Shown one piece after another: positions 8,044-16,391 of a DNA stretch of 32,134 nt; position 1 is the first letter of the stretch; each line of letters starts with the position of its first letter. Made by a program: the position numbers and the translations under genes. A model generated the notes under the pieces. That model ran no database searches, was not told the DNA's origin, and worked only from the letters and a program-made list of their open reading frames with translations. This DNA comes from Candidatus Sumerlaeota bacterium (GTDB taxonomy: Bacteria > Sumerlaeota > Sumerlaeia > SLMS01), in the NCBI GenBank assembly GCA_007132505.1, contig SLOM01000211.1, positions 1 through 32,134 on the forward strand. The letters run 5' to 3'.

Positions 8044-8692
8044 CGCCCTGCTCCTCTCCCCCGCCGGATGCGACGGCCGGTCCTCCGCCACCGCCTGCGC
8101 CGGCCAGGCGGAACTCCTCCTCCAGACCCTGCGCCGCGATGGCGTCCGCCCCGATCAGTGCAGGGAAGAGAGGCCGGACCTTGAGGTCAAAGGTCGCCTC
8201 GAAGATCTCGATTGTGCGTTCGCAAAAGGTGTTGGCGGTCGTTCCGACGAGCAGCAGGTTGCTGTTCGTGTCCCAGACGACCTCCGCGAAGGTGCTCTGG
8301 GGCGATGTTTCCCTCAGCATTTCGACGGTGAGCTGCTCCTCAAGGGCGAGGCGCTGCTGGCGGCTGAGGCGGGTGATGTTACGTTCGGACTTTGTGCGGT
8401 CGAACAGCTCGTCGCGCCGCGCGCGGAAGAGCACCTGGGAGAAGTTCTTCCTGTCCCGCCGCACGCCGAGCAGCACGTAGGGCCCGTCCACGACGTCCTC
8501 CCACGTGAACGTCTCGGCGAGCAGCCGGCGGGGGTTCACCCACCCGAAGCTCTCGCGCTCCCCGCGGGCATCGTCAATCGGACGCCACAGGTACCGCCGC
8601 AGGGCGACCGTGGCGGTCTTGGGCAACGTCTCGGGGATGTCTTCCACAACCTGGAACCTGCTGACGCTCAGGGCGCCGGAACGAAACGGCAT
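8033..8692 (-). CDS. rdgC: RdgC-like protein, N-terminal half
   Basis: A 219-residue protein corresponding to the first half of recombination-associated protein RdgC. Visible family features are 'FGWVNPRR' near residue 50, 'VLFRARRDELFDRT', a basic helical stretch resembling the RdgC segment before 'LSRQQRLALEEQLTVEML', and 'VVWDTNSNLLLVGTTANTF' followed by 'ATFDLKVRPLFP'. The protein ends in a Gly-rich, low-complexity tail exactly where the C-terminal gene begins. In characterised RdgC proteins both halves form one chain of about 300 residues. It is the first gene of the minus-strand run rdgC-N, rdgC-C, permease, lipoprotein. RdgC binds dsDNA non-specifically and modulates RecA; whether this two-piece form does so is inference. 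Confidence 0.65.
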   Translation of the reverse strand: MPFRSGALSVSRFQVVEDIPETLPKTATVALRRYLWRPIDDARGERESFGWVNPRRLLAETFTWEDVVDGPYVLLGVRRDRKNFSQVLFRARRDELFDRTKSERNITRLSRQQRLALEEQLTVEMLRETSPQSTFAEVVWDTNSNLLLVGTTANTFCERTIEIFEATFDLKVRPLFPALIGADAIAAQGLEEEFRLAGAGGGGGPAVASGGGEEQGDGQ

Positions 8693-8855
8693 AGGGCGGA
8701 CTCTTCAACTGGAACGGGCTGACCTGCCGGCCTCAGCCGGGGGCAGCATTGCCCGCGAACCACCACCCAAGGGTCAAGGGGAGGGGTAGGCGAGGGCGCG
8801 GAGGGCCGGACGCAGGCCAAGGATGGCTCCCCCACCCGGCTTCCTGGCACCACCA

Positions 8856-11177
8856 TCACTGTGAGCTGGTGTAGGTGAGCGATGTTGTCCATCGCTCGTT
8901 CGTGTAAATGATCGGTCTCTCGTAGGCCGGTACCCTCGGGGCCGGTCCGAACTCATGGGGAATTACGAATCCGTCGCCGTCCTCTCCCTTTGAGTAGCTG
9001 GCAACAGGAGCCTGCGTGTCAGCCTGCCAGGCAACCCAATAGGTGCCACGCCGCAGCGAAAGACTCGAGGGCGTGCCGTCAGAGATCGGAACGACAAGCT
9101 CATCACCTTCGGCCGTATTTCTGATCTGATCGGACTGCCATGCCAAGCTTATGCCCCCGGCCACTTCCCGGTAGACTGCAAGACGCACATGACCCTCTGC
9201 CACGTGACTGTAGAGCCTTACGTCCTCGATGTCTCCAGCCTCTGGCAATCTGACCTTGGTGGCTCTGAGTGTTCCCTTGTGGCCAAGTGCGAAGGGGAAC
9301 ACCCGAAACGGGGGATCCACGGGGAAGTAGTATCCGAATCCGTCGAAGGCATGCAGAACGCCCGGGAGCACTCCGCTCGGCACCACCTCACCTGGAAGCG
9401 GAAGCAACCCGACTTCGCGATCCCCTGCCTGACCATCACCGGGTACGGCCTTGATGATTCCCGGAGGACCGTCGTAGGTGGAGAAATAGACGATACCTGT
9501 ATTGGGGTCCTGCGCCCTGTTTGCAGGAGGCGCGGGATCGGCACTCGAATCGGCATGTGGGCCAATGCACTTGGCTTCCCTGGACGCAGGCTCATCCACC
9601 CTCCTCGGGGGTTCGCTGCCATCCCCACGGGATACTGCCACGAGCATAAGGTGGCATTCCCTCTCCTCATCCTCATCGAAATCAGAGCGCGTTGCAGGGA
9701 CACAGAAGACGAGGTCTCCTGTCTCGGTGTCTATCACGGCATTTTCCAGAGCACGCACGTTCTCGTGGAGCAGGAGGGAACCGGCCAGCCTCGGCTCTTC
9801 AACTGGATAGTTCAGCTCCACTTTCACCACCTGTGCGGAACCATGCTCGGCCGTCGTACCAAGATAGACGTAGCCATCGCCATGATCCAAAACCGAGGTG
9901 CTGACGTGGTGACGTTCGTCCCCCAGAGGGGATACCGTACTGACGCTTGGTGACGTCTCCGCCCCTGCAAGTGGGAAGCTTCCCAAGCCTATTGGAGAGC
10001 CGATGGTGAGGAAAAGGGCATGGCCATCATGGTCTTCACGGGTCATCGCTCCAAGAGGAAGGTCCGGACCCATTTCCCACGAGGCTATTACGTCGGGCGG
10101 AGAATCCCCATCTCCGAGGGTCACCAGCATCAATTCTCCCCAACTTCGGCGTGTCCCGGCAATTGTGTATGCGTGCCGCCTCTGCTGGTCCACGACGCCT
10201 AAAATGGCGGCTTCTTCCCGGCCCAGGATGATGCGGCCCACTTCGTATGGCGATGCATCACCAGCACCCAATGCCACCTTGAGAAACGTCGCCCGTATTG
10301 GCCGGCCAGGTCCAATGCCATGGCCCGTGAAATATGCATAACCTCCCCTGGGGTCCAGGAACGCATCCCGAAAAAGGACCATTTCCTCCTCCTCGAGCAC
10401 AAACCCGCTTACAACTCTGGGCATGCTGTCACCTTCCCCGAGATCAACCTTTGCGATATGGCCGCCCACCTCTGAGCCAAAATAGCCGAAGCCGTTCTTC
10501 TGATCAATGACAGCAGCATGGAAACTGCCCCGTCCGATAGCTATTGCACCAATCCGTCTTGGCAGAGTGTCGCCCTCTCCCATCTCCAATTTGACAAGCC
10601 GGTTGCTGACAGCGAAATATATATACCCGTTATCCGGATCAACGACGGCCGCATTTGCATCTATCTCACCCGCCTCCATTGTGATTGATCCTACGCGCCT
10701 TGGTGCCTCACCTTCATCGCCAAGAGCTATCTTGACTATGCGGGCCGGTCCCCCGGACGATGGCCTGATTCCCAGGTAAGCGTAGCCGTTCTCCGTGTCG
10801 AATGCTGCGCTCTGAATCCATCTTTCGTCGTTCAGCAGGCCGAGGGAACCTACCCGCCGATGAGCCTCTACGTCGGGTCCAAGCTCAATCTTCAGGATGC
10901 CGGGAATGCGCGACCTGTGACCGGCGATGGCGTAGGCATGGGCGCCGTCGGAGGCGATGTGTAACAGGCCGGCAGAAGTCGGTGAGAGACCCCTTGGCTC
11001 CAACGCGAGCATGCCGCCGTTCGGATAGTCCGTGGTGCCGGGGGACAGGACTCCAGCGCGGCGCGGCTCCTCAGCGGGCGCCACCGGGCACAGCACCAGC
11101 ACCGCCAGGCAGGCGAGGACCCGTGCTGCAAGCAGAAGAGGAGGCCATGCCTTCGAGCAATGGTTGCCAGCCCTCAT
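8856..11177 (-). CDS. Secreted beta-propeller repeat protein
   Basis: A 773-residue secreted protein. The start at 11177 has AGGAG seven bases upstream and a signal peptide with core 'LLLAARVLACLAVLVLCP'. At least seven repeats of about 50 residues follow, built on a pattern like 'D..NGYAYLG....ARIVKI.LG.G...PRRVGSI', with conserved Asp, aromatic Tyr and 'K-hydrophobic' strands, characteristic of YVTN/NHL-like beta-propellers. A distinct C-terminal beta domain (about 640-773) follows. Codon use is more A/T-tolerant than the neighbours, which hints at transfer or low expression. The ORF track extends it to 11633 through unrelated sequence. No catalytic motif is visible; binding or surface display is inferred. 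Confidence 0.75.
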   Translation of the reverse strand: MRAGNHCSKAWPPLLLAARVLACLAVLVLCPVAPAEEPRRAGVLSPGTTDYPNGGMLALEPRGLSPTSAGLLHIASDGAHAYAIAGHRSRIPGILKIELGPDVEAHRRVGSLGLLNDERWIQSAAFDTENGYAYLGIRPSSGGPARIVKIALGDEGEAPRRVGSITMEAGEIDANAAVVDPDNGYIYFAVSNRLVKLEMGEGDTLPRRIGAIAIGRGSFHAAVIDQKNGFGYFGSEVGGHIAKVDLGEGDSMPRVVSGFVLEEEEMVLFRDAFLDPRGGYAYFTGHGIGPGRPIRATFLKVALGAGDASPYEVGRIILGREEAAILGVVDQQRRHAYTIAGTRRSWGELMLVTLGDGDSPPDVIASWEMGPDLPLGAMTREDHDGHALFLTIGSPIGLGSFPLAGAETSPSVSTVSPLGDERHHVSTSVLDHGDGYVYLGTTAEHGSAQVVKVELNYPVEEPRLAGSLLLHENVRALENAVIDTETGDLVFCVPATRSDFDEDEERECHLMLVAVSRGDGSEPPRRVDEPASREAKCIGPHADSSADPAPPANRAQDPNTGIVYFSTYDGPPGIIKAVPGDGQAGDREVGLLPLPGEVVPSGVLPGVLHAFDGFGYYFPVDPPFRVFPFALGHKGTLRATKVRLPEAGDIEDVRLYSHVAEGHVRLAVYREVAGGISLAWQSDQIRNTAEGDELVVPISDGTPSSLSLRRGTYWVAWQADTQAPVASYSKGEDGDGFVIPHEFGPAPRVPAYERPIIYTNERWTTSLTYTSSQ

Positions 11178-11463
11178 GGAACTGCTCCTGACGAATTTTG
11201 GGAAGCGCACTGCCGTTGGCCACAGAATGCAAGCTGAATCGCCTACGAGGAAGCCGTGCCGATTCGGGCAGGTGCCAGTGTTCGTGCCTTGGGAGGAGGC
11301 CCGGAGCACGACGCAATGCAGATGGTGCAGGCCGGTAATCACTCTTCCTTGCTCGCTCCCCCTCTCCACTTGCCGCCGGGTGGCGGGGAGTGGATTCGTG
11401 CTGCGCCGGGGCGGGAGGCGTGTGTGCCGTCTGCTCCGGCTCATTTCACGCAACGGCCCGCTC
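11178..11463. other. Divergent intergenic region with imperfect hairpin
   Basis: These 286 bases separate the beta-propeller gene (minus) and the DnaD-like gene (plus) and must hold both promoters, but I see no convincing -35/-10 pair. An imperfect hairpin lies at 11366-11393: CCACT-tg-CCGCC-gggt-GGCGG-gg-AGTGG, with a symmetrical 2x2 internal loop. It could be an mRNA leader structure for the downstream gene. Confidence 0.35.
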
Positions 11464-12147
11464 ATGCACCCATCCGCCGACGACGCGCGCTTCCCACTGT
11501 GGCTCGAGCTGTCCGGCCTGCCCGGCAGGGTGAACGAGGTGGCGAAGGTGCCGTATGCGTGGGTGGTGTTCCGCAAAGTCGTCGAGCTGGACATGGCCGC
11601 AAACCCGCTCCGGCCGGGACTGGTGGAGGTCACACCGGCGGAACTGGCCGAGCGGTGCGGCCTCGACGCGAAGAAGCTCGGACGCGCGGTGAAGGGCCTG
11701 CGAAAGGCCGCCGTCCTGCGGGCTTTCCTCCCTGATCACGAGGAGGAACCGGCGCTCTTCCAGGTCCTGACACCCGTGCCCACGCCGCAGCCTCCCGACG
11801 AAGTGCGCGCCCGCCACCCGGACCTCTTCCTCGAGTCGCTCTGGCCGCCGCGCTACGCCGAGGCCACGCCGGAGGAGACCGGGGCGGACGCGGAAGGCGC
11901 GGAGCTGCGCGGCGAGCAGAAGATCAAGCGCGTCGTGGAACTCTACCTCAACACCTTCTCGATGCGCCTGAACTCGCTGATTCTCGACCAGCTCCAGCTC
12001 ATGGCGAACCACTACGATCTGGCGCTTGTCGAGCGGGTGTTCGAGCGGGCGCGAAAGCGCGAGGCGCGATCGCTCGGCTGGGTAATGACGGAGATTCGGC
12101 GCGAGATAAGGCGGCGGGAAGAAGCCGGAATGAAGGAGGGCGAATGA
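11464..12147 (+). CDS. DnaD-like replication-associated domain protein
   Basis: A 227-residue protein with two parts. Residues 10-110 resemble a winged-helix module: 'VPYAWVVFRKVVELD' then the helix-turn-helix-like 'TPAELAERCGLDAKKLGRAV'. The C-terminal part, about 150-220, 'IKRVVELYLNTFSMRLNSL' through 'RSLGWVMTEIRREIRRR', looks like the DnaD/DnaB_2 C-terminal fold used in replication-restart and initiation proteins of Firmicutes and phages. I chose ATG 11464 because upstream in-frame sequence is low-quality; there is no strong ribosome-binding site. Neighbours do not explain it. Alternatives are a phage-derived replication protein or a general DNA-binding regulator. Domain call is tentative. 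Confidence 0.45.
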   Translation: MHPSADDARFPLWLELSGLPGRVNEVAKVPYAWVVFRKVVELDMAANPLRPGLVEVTPAELAERCGLDAKKLGRAVKGLRKAAVLRAFLPDHEEEPALFQVLTPVPTPQPPDEVRARHPDLFLESLWPPRYAEATPEETGADAEGAELRGEQKIKRVVELYLNTFSMRLNSLILDQLQLMANHYDLALVERVFERARKREARSLGWVMTEIRREIRRREEAGMKEGE

Positions 12148-12287
12148 AGTGCGCCGGCGGGCATCTCTTTCGCCGGGGGAGTGTGCAACGTGGCGTTTCG
12201 CCTCAGGACGGCGCAGCTCGCCGTGCTGGTTGCTATTGTTGGCCAGGGGCTGATGTCCCACTCACCATTGGAAGGGGGAACCATTCC

Positions 12288-12650
12288 ATGAAGTTGCGTT
12301 CGATTGCGGGTATTTGCGGGTTGTTTGTCGCTGCCGGGCTGCTGTCCGGCTGTGTGTTTGCCTCCGTGGTGCCACCGCGCGGTGTGATCTACACGGACCA
12401 GACCGCACCACTCTTCCCGGGAGGAGGTCCCGGGACGGCGGAAGGCCGGGCCTCCGCTCACAACATCCTGTTCCTTGTCGGCTGGGGGAACGTCGGGCTC
12501 GATAAGGCCATGAAGAACGGCGGCATCAAGCAGGTGAGCCACACCGACTACCGCATTGAGAACTATGCGCTTATCTATCAGCGGTTCACAATCATCGTGA
12601 AGGGTGAGACGGAGCCGAGGGAAGGGCCTCCGGGAGGCGGCCGCCCATGA
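12288..12650 (+). CDS. TRL-like lipoprotein, first copy
   Basis: A 120-residue lipoprotein. The signal peptide ends in the lipobox 'LLSGC' (about residues 18-22). The mature domain matches the TRL-like family pattern: 'GVIYTDQTAP', then 'GWGNVGLDKAMKNGGIKQV' and 'ENYALIYQRFTIIVKGE', in which the W/G-rich turn and the 'NGGI..V' element are typical. ATG 12288 is preceded by AAGGGGG. It overlaps the next gene by ATGA. TRL proteins are small envelope lipoproteins of unclear role. A T/A-rich patch near 12231-12240 could be part of its promoter, but no full promoter is evident. Confidence 0.7.
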   Translation: MKLRSIAGICGLFVAAGLLSGCVFASVVPPRGVIYTDQTAPLFPGGGPGTAEGRASAHNILFLVGWGNVGLDKAMKNGGIKQVSHTDYRIENYALIYQRFTIIVKGETEPREGPPGGGRP

Positions 12651-13108
12651 GCAGCCCATCGCTCGTTCGGACTCTGGCGGTCTGCATGGGACTGCTGCCG
12701 GCCTTTGCACTTCTGTCCGGATGCAGTCCAACCGGCACCCGGGCCGGCATTGGAATGCCGCGCGCCTTCATCTACTCAAATTACGAGACGCCCTTCACCG
12801 CCAAGCGCACACGGGGCGAGCCCCTCGTCATTCCCGATGGGCTTGTCATGGGCAAGGCCACCACGCACCAGATATCCCTCAGTCCGCCCTCCGCGCCGGG
12901 GTTCTCCTACACGGATGATTTCCTCACGGACCGCGCCATGGGTGCTGCAAGTGCCGGCTGGGGAAACATGGGCCTTGAGAAAGCCATGGCGGATGGAAAC
13001 ATCACCGAAGTCATCTACGGTGATGCACACAAGCTGAACATCCTCAGCATTTACAAGCGCGTTACCCTGAAGGTGTATGGCCCACCCGCGGAAAACGGAG
13101 AGGACTGA
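12647..13108 (+). CDS. TRL-like lipoprotein, second copy
   Basis: A 153-residue lipoprotein, paralogous to the preceding gene and starting inside its stop codon (ATGA). The signal peptide has lipobox 'LLSGC'. The mature part repeats the family signature: 'AFIYSNYETPF', 'GWGNMGLEKAMADGNITEV' and 'LNILSIYKRVTLKVYG'. It is longer than the first copy because of an inserted stretch of about 35 residues between the 'IYSNYETPF' and 'GWGNMG' elements. Tandem coupling implies both are made together, perhaps as a heteromer in the outer membrane or periplasm; that is inference. Confidence 0.7.
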   Translation: MSSPSLVRTLAVCMGLLPAFALLSGCSPTGTRAGIGMPRAFIYSNYETPFTAKRTRGEPLVIPDGLVMGKATTHQISLSPPSAPGFSYTDDFLTDRAMGAASAGWGNMGLEKAMADGNITEVIYGDAHKLNILSIYKRVTLKVYGPPAENGED

Positions 13109-13179
13109 ACCCTTTCGAGCAGATGCCTCACCGCGCGATCATCCGAAGAGCCCGTGAACTCAGCCTCCGGAGGCACGCC

Positions 13180-13557
13180 ATGACGGAGACATTGCTCCTG
13201 ATCGCCCTTGCGGGGGCGCTTGGGACTCTTGCGCGTCACTTCATTGCCACCTACGTCCAGCTCTCAGCCGGACCCGGGTTCCCTTGGGGGACCATGACGG
13301 TCAACGTGATCGGCTGCTTCCTGTTCGGCTTCCTGTGGGTTGCACTCGGCAGCCGGTGGGAGGTGAGCCTCGAATCGCAGCGCGTGGTTTTCATCGGGTT
13401 CCTCGGCGCCTTCACCACGTTCTCCACCTACGTGTTTGAGGTGGGCGGGCTGGTGAACAGCCAGGACTGGTTGAAGGCGGGGCTTTACTTCACCGGTGTG
13501 AACGGGGTCGGCGTCGTCTGCCTGGTGGCGGGGGCGCTGCTGGCCAAGATGTTGTAG
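13180..13557 (+). CDS. crcB: Fluoride channel CrcB/Fluc
   Basis: A 125-residue protein, the normal length for single-domain Fluc channels that export fluoride as dual-topology dimers in the inner membrane. Four hydrophobic segments are present with the family signatures: 'GALGTLARH' in helix 1, 'GTMTVNVIGCFLFGF' with the conserved Asn in helix 2, and 'GFLGAFTTFSTYVFE', containing the central Na-binding TTFST break and Phe-box residue, in helix 3. GGAGG six bases before ATG 13180 fixes the start; the ORF track begins earlier at 13123. It lies 71 bases behind the TRL lipoproteins. I could not find a fluoride riboswitch upstream. Function is well supported. Confidence 0.95.
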   Translation: MTETLLLIALAGALGTLARHFIATYVQLSAGPGFPWGTMTVNVIGCFLFGFLWVALGSRWEVSLESQRVVFIGFLGAFTTFSTYVFEVGGLVNSQDWLKAGLYFTGVNGVGVVCLVAGALLAKML

Positions 13558-13620
13558 TGGGGAGGCAGGACAGAGAGCCGCGCGGCTGTCAATGTCCGGC
13601 CGGAGGATTCACGGCGCGTC

Positions 13621-14640
13621 TCAGTAGGTGAGCACGGCCCCGAGGACCGACTCCGGCGCCCGTTGCGCTTTTTCGTAGACCGCCGAGGCGCGCTCGATGG
13701 GGAGACGGTCGGTCACGAGGGGCGAGACCTGCACCTTGCGCTCGGCGAGCAGGTTGCAGAAGCAGCCCATGTTGTCGCGCTCGGTCCAGCGTGCCAGGGC
13801 GCGTGGGTAGCCGGCGCCCTTGACCTCGAAGTCGCGGTCCCCGGCGCCTTCTCCCCCGCCGAGAGCCGAATGCAGGGTCAGGCGCTTCTCCACCAACAGC
13901 TCCAAGTCGGTCAGCCCATTGACTGCCGTGCCCAGCACGATCATGCCGGCGGGGCGCAGGAGGCTGATGGCCAGGGGCAGGGACTCGGGGTTCTGTGCCG
14001 TCGCCACCAGTGCTGCGTCGGCGCCGTGCCCGCCCGTCAGGGCATCCACTGTGCGGATGAGCCCGTCGTCGTCCGGCAGGAAGGTCTGGGAGATGCCGAT
14101 TGTGCGCATCTTGTTGAGGCGGAATTCGGAGGGATCCACGAGCAGGGGCGTCGCCCCGGCGGCCCGAACGAGCTGTGCGGCGAGCAGGCCCATCAGCTCA
14201 CCGCCGATAATGAGAACGACTTCCCCCAACTGAACGCGGGCACTTCGCACCAGGTGGAGCGCGGCGGCGCCCTGTCCGGCGAAGGCACCCTCCTCGTGGT
14301 TGACCTTCTTGGGCAGCTCCACGGCCAGGTTCTCCGGCACGACAAGCTGTGCGCCGTGATAGACGTAGGGATTGCCGGCCACGGCCACGCGCACGCCGGT
14401 CTTGAGAGTACGGACCGAGGGACCGACCTCCAGCACCGTGCCGCTGGCACATTCGCCAAGCGGGACGCCGTCCTCTCCACGCTTGAGGCCGCGTGGTGCC
14501 TCCTTGAGGACCTGCAGCTCGTCGGGCAGCGTGAGGGCGGAGTGACTGACCCGTACGCTGACAAAATTCCGCCCCATCCGCGGTTCCGGAAGGTCCACCA
14601 CCTTGGGCGAACCGGATCGGTGTGCGATCACGACTTTCAT
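13621..14640 (-). CDS. Zinc-less medium-chain dehydrogenase/reductase
   Basis: A 339-residue MDR-superfamily protein resembling the dehydrogenase half of two-domain oxidoreductases seen in surface-polysaccharide clusters. A GroES-like N-domain runs to about 150, then a Rossmann domain with 'EVVLIIGGELMGLLAAQLV' and Asp at the end of the second strand ('LLVDPSEFRLNKM'). Neither catalytic nor structural zinc cysteines are present. The usual nucleotide-binding GxGxxG reads GGELMG, so the middle Gly is replaced. I set the start at 14640; the ORF track continues to 14736 through poor sequence. It lies downstream of the NtrC-type regulator on the same strand (187-base gap). Substrate is unknown. 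Confidence 0.75.
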   Translation of the reverse strand: MKVVIAHRSGSPKVVDLPEPRMGRNFVSVRVSHSALTLPDELQVLKEAPRGLKRGEDGVPLGECASGTVLEVGPSVRTLKTGVRVAVAGNPYVYHGAQLVVPENLAVELPKKVNHEEGAFAGQGAAALHLVRSARVQLGEVVLIIGGELMGLLAAQLVRAAGATPLLVDPSEFRLNKMRTIGISQTFLPDDDGLIRTVDALTGGHGADAALVATAQNPESLPLAISLLRPAGMIVLGTAVNGLTDLELLVEKRLTLHSALGGGEGAGDRDFEVKGAGYPRALARWTERDNMGCFCNLLAERKVQVSPLVTDRLPIERASAVYEKAQRAPESVLGAVLTY

Positions 14641-14800
14641 CGGAATGCCATCCCTTCCTTGCGGAAATGGGTGCCGTGCGGGCGGTAGGGGGGTACTCCA
14701 CGCCGCTCGTGCGTCCCGGCGGCGGGAAGCCGGCAATAGTCACCCTTTGGCCAGTGGCCAGTTTCACCCGCCCGGCGGGCGGATGGGCAAGCCCCGAAAG

Positions 14801-14820
14801 CTCCCGCACCGTGCCGGGAG
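14801..14820 (-). terminator. Hairpin downstream of the NtrC-type regulator
   Basis: On the plus strand CTCCCG-CAC...GTGC-CGGGAG forms a stem with one bulge; on the minus strand it lies eight bases after the regulator stop and is followed by CTTTCGGGG. The T tract is short, so it is a weak intrinsic terminator candidate. A further inverted repeat, CCGCCCG/CGGGCGG, lies slightly downstream near 14767-14782. Confidence 0.4.
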
Positions 14821-14827
14821 GTGCTTC

Positions 14828-16315
14828 TCAGTCACCGTTGGCCGCACGATCCCGCTCTTCGGAGAAAAGACCGTACCGCACCATCTTGTTGTGGAGGCTC
14901 TTGCGGCTGATGCCGAGCAGGCTCGCGGTTTCCTGGCGATGCCCACTGGTCTTCTGAAGGGCACGGCGGATGAGGTACTTTTCCAGGTGGTCCCCGAGAA
15001 GCTGAAGCCGGTCCGCGAGCGACTGTGAGAAGTCCTCGGTATCAAGCAGTGAGGCCAGGTCCAGCTCCCCGAACGCCTCGGCACCATCTCCTCCCGGAGG
15101 GGCGAGGTTCTGCGTGACGACGGGCTGATCGCCCCGAACGCTCGGGGGAAGGTGCTCCACCTCGATCGAAGTGCCTGAAGCCATGAGCATGGCGCGCTGC
15201 ACTGTGTTTTCCAGTTCGCGAATGTTCCCCGGCCATGGGTAGTTGAGCAGCTTCTGCAACGCCGCATCCGACACCGAGGAGATGGTCCGGCGCAGGCGCG
15301 GGTTGTACTGCCCGATGAAGTGGTCAATCAGCACGGGGATGTCGTCGCGCCTCTTGCGCAGGGGGGGAACGTGGATGGGCAGGACGTTGAGGCGGTAGTA
15401 AAGATCCTCGCGGAATTCCCCTTCCTCGACCATCTTGGCCAGGTCGCAGTTGGTGGCCGCGATGACCCGAATGTCCACGGAGATCGGCTTGTTGGAGCCG
15501 ACGCGCTCGATTTCGCGCTCCTGCAGCACGCGGAGCAGTTTTGCCTGAAGCGGCGGCGACATGTCGCCAATCTCGTCGAGGAACAGCGTCCCATTGTCCG
15601 CCGCCTCCACCTTGCCAATCTTCTGAGACACCGCCCCGGTGAAGGAACCGCGCTCGTGGCCGAACATCTCGCTCTCGAGCAGCGCCTCCGGGATGGCCAC
15701 CGTGTTCACCTTCACCAGCGACTGGCTGCGCCGCAGCGAGTGATTGTGGATGGCGGTGGCGATCAGCTCCTTGCCGGTGCCGCTCTCCCCGGTGATGAGC
15801 ACGGTCACGTCGTTGTCGAGGACCCTCTCGATCAAACCGAAGATCTCCTGCATGGCGGCACTCTGGCCAATGAGGCGATCGAAGGAGTAGCGCTGCGCCT
15901 GAGTGCGCCGCATATCCTCGAGCTGCTGGAGGAGGTTGACCTTCTCGACGGCGCGGCGGACGACGACGCGCACCTCCGTCAGGTCGAACGGCTTGGTGAA
16001 GTAGTCATAGGCCCCGGCCTGAAGCGCTTCCATGGCGGTGCGCTGGGTCCCGTGCGCAGTAATAAACACCACGATGAGGTCCGGTCGGATGGCACGCATG
16101 GCCCTGAACGCCGCCATGCCGTCCATGCGGGGCATGCGCATGTCCATCAGGACGAGGGAGTAGGGCGCGGATCGGACCTTCTCGAGGGCCTCGGCGCCGT
16201 CGCCGGCTTCGTCAATCTGGTAGGTGGGATCCTCGCGGCGGAGGACCTCGCGCAGCGTGAAGCGGATGTTTTCCTCGTCGTCAACGAGCAGGATGCGGGG
16301 CGCGGACATGGGCAT
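14828..16315 (-). CDS. NtrC-family sigma-54-dependent response regulator
   Basis: A 495-residue transcription activator with the full NtrC order. The receiver domain (about 5-120) has the acidic pocket DDE at 12-14, phospho-acceptor D58 in 'LMDMRMP', and the conserved Thr/Lys ('FITAHG', 'YFTKPF'). The AAA+ domain (about 150-385) has Walker A 'GESGTGKE', the sigma-54-contact loop as 'GSFTGA' (canonical GAFTGA) and Walker B 'LFLDEIGD', then arginine fingers in 'FREDLYYRLNVLPIHVPPL'. The C-terminal Fis-type helix-turn-helix is 'QETASLLGISRKSLHNKM'. A linker of about 50 residues precedes it. No histidine kinase is adjacent, so it is an orphan regulator here. The downstream MDR gene may be cotranscribed or a target. 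Confidence 0.93.
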   Translation of the reverse strand: MPMSAPRILLVDDEENIRFTLREVLRREDPTYQIDEAGDGAEALEKVRSAPYSLVLMDMRMPRMDGMAAFRAMRAIRPDLIVVFITAHGTQRTAMEALQAGAYDYFTKPFDLTEVRVVVRRAVEKVNLLQQLEDMRRTQAQRYSFDRLIGQSAAMQEIFGLIERVLDNDVTVLITGESGTGKELIATAIHNHSLRRSQSLVKVNTVAIPEALLESEMFGHERGSFTGAVSQKIGKVEAADNGTLFLDEIGDMSPPLQAKLLRVLQEREIERVGSNKPISVDIRVIAATNCDLAKMVEEGEFREDLYYRLNVLPIHVPPLRKRRDDIPVLIDHFIGQYNPRLRRTISSVSDAALQKLLNYPWPGNIRELENTVQRAMLMASGTSIEVEHLPPSVRGDQPVVTQNLAPPGGDGAEAFGELDLASLLDTEDFSQSLADRLQLLGDHLEKYLIRRALQKTSGHRQETASLLGISRKSLHNKMVRYGLFSEERDRAANGD

Positions 16316-16391
16316 TCGGCGAGGATTGTCTTTCGGCGAAGGGGGGCATCGTGCTGTTTCCGGGCAAGGAAGCGCCCCCGCCCGGGGAGCT

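Noticed and set aside
6253-8184. 643-residue plus-strand ORF
   Set aside because: Arg/Gln/Pro-rich low-complexity translation lying opposite the AEC permease and RdgC genes; no start signal and no domain.
13109-13179. Fluoride riboswitch before crcB
   Set aside because: The conserved GGNGAT...CGCC...GGCTGATG elements are not present and the gap is only 71 bases.
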